A stretch of DNA of 5,156 nt, from positions 1 through 5,156 of the forward strand of contig CALEZE010000047.1 of the NCBI GenBank assembly GCA_937928235.1, written 5' to 3'. The number at the start of each line of letters is the position of its first letter. The first letter of the stretch is position 1. The notes beneath the pieces are model-generated. The model did not search any database. It saw only the letters and a list, made by a program, of their open reading frames with translations, and was not told the origin of the DNA. This DNA is from an uncultured bacterium (lineage in GTDB: Bacteria > Patescibacteriota > Microgenomatia > UBA8517). The position numbers were made by a program, and so were the translations under genes. Positions 4,607-5,156 of the stretch are shown piece after piece.

Positions 4607-4811
4607 ATCAGTAGTAAAGCGTTTTAAAATAACCAAGAAAGGCAAGGTTTTAAGGCGCCAGGGTTTCCGTGGACATCTAAATGCCAAAAAGTCAAAGAAA
4701 AGAAAAAGAAGGCTCAAAAGAACAGTCGAACTAAACGACTCTTTTGCCAAGAAAGTTAAAAAGCGAATGGGTACAAGAACAAGAGCTAAAAAAGAAAGTA
4801 AGAAAAAATAA
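4578..4811 (+). CDS. rpmI: 50S ribosomal protein L35
   Basis: L35 is a small, very basic protein of the large ribosomal subunit. The 77-aa product begins MAKTKLKTRKSVVKRFKIT, the standard L35 N-terminus, and continues with HLNAKKSKKRKRRL, the conserved RNA-binding stretch. It is slightly longer than the usual 60-67 aa because of a Lys/Arg-rich C-terminal tail. It starts inside the end of infC, overlapping by 29 nt in another frame, which points to coupled translation. Upstream is only a purine-rich stretch with a weak GAGA-like element, not a clear ribosome-binding site. Confidence 0.95.
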   Translation: MAKTKLKTRKSVVKRFKITKKGKVLRRQGFRGHLNAKKSKKRKRRLKRTVELNDSFAKKVKKRMGTRTRAKKESKKK

Positions 4812-4813
4812 AC

Positions 4814-5156
4814 ATGGCAAGAGTAAAAACAGGTCCTACAAGAAGTAGGAAACACAAAAAAATAAAGAAAGAGGCTAAAGGCTTTAAGCACGCAAGACGC
4901 AAAAGAGTCAAAGTTGCGAAAGAAGCCCTACTTCATGCTGGCCAGTATGCCTACATAGGCAGGAAGCTCAAGAAACGAGACTTGAGAGAACTTTGGATTA
5001 CAAAACTAAATGCAGCTTCTCGAGAGCACGGTCTTTCTTATAGCAAGCTAATTGCTAGCCTCAAAAAGAACGGTGTCGAACTAGACAGGAAAATTCTTGC
5101 AGACATTGCAGTTAACGACCCTGAAGGTTTTGAAAAAATTGTTTCCGAGTTAAAAT
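4814..5156 (+). CDS. rplT: 50S ribosomal protein L20, 3' end at window edge
   Basis: L20 binds 23S rRNA early in assembly of the large subunit and in several bacteria also represses this same operon. The frame opens with ATG 4814, two bases after the rpmI stop, and reads MARVKTGPTRSRKHKKI. The basic helix KGFKHARRKRVKVAKEALL and the block GRKLKKRDLRELWITKLNAA follow, then SYSKLIASLKKNGVELDRK, all characteristic of L20. The window contains 114 codons plus a final T; since L20 is usually about 115-120 aa, that T may be the first base of the stop codon. No L20-leader structure is seen before infC, where only 27 nt are available. Confidence 0.95.
   Translation, partial: MARVKTGPTRSRKHKKIKKEAKGFKHARRKRVKVAKEALLHAGQYAYIGRKLKKRDLRELWITKLNAASREHGLSYSKLIASLKKNGVELDRKILADIAVNDPEGFEKIVSELK

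Noticed and set aside
4547..4891. 114-aa minus-strand open frame across rpmI and rplT
   Set aside because: It is the antisense shadow of Lys-codon-rich ribosomal protein genes, giving an artificial Phe/Leu/Ser-rich peptide.

Overview
The window looks like a piece of a small, AT-leaning bacterial genome, most likely Candidatus Patescibacteria (CPR, perhaps the Microgenomates side). This is inferred from compact gene packing, the absence of convincing Shine-Dalgarno sites, a threonyl-tRNA synthetase cut down to its catalytic and anticodon-binding domains, and a DUF5665-like small membrane protein. TGA is used as an ordinary stop (ends of the peptidase and thrS genes), so the recoded Gracilibacteria/Absconditabacteria code does not apply. 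All recognised genes are on the + strand. Taxonomy was not checked by any search.

Layout. Positions 1-196 hold no secure gene but carry a perfect 14-bp inverted repeat that runs into the promoter of an M20-family metallopeptidase (203-1540). Two small CGACTTCGTCG hairpins follow, then tRNA-Val(GAC) with an encoded CCA and tRNA-Ala(GGC) without one. A 123-aa protein of unknown function begins 16 nt after tRNA-Ala. Next is a 73-aa single-pass membrane protein (DUF5665-like) with its own extended -10 promoter. The gene-free stretch 2443-2764 holds two things: a 140-150 bp inverted-repeat element that resembles a MITE or a large RNA hairpin, and the recognisable 3' end of a T-box tRNA-sensing leader with a terminator-like hairpin just before thrS.

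The right half is the classic translation cluster thrS-infC-rpmI-rplT (threonyl-tRNA synthetase, initiation factor IF3, ribosomal proteins L35 and L20). The genes are tightly packed: a 27-nt gap, a 29-nt overlap and a 2-nt gap. infC has only a TTG start and probably a private promoter overlapping the thrS stop codon. rplT runs to the window edge and is probably one or two bases short of its stop codon.

The most noteworthy signals are the T-box leader in front of an editing-domain-less ThrRS, the inverted-repeat element directly upstream of it, and repeated placement of -10 hexamers so close to start codons that leaderless transcripts are expected.
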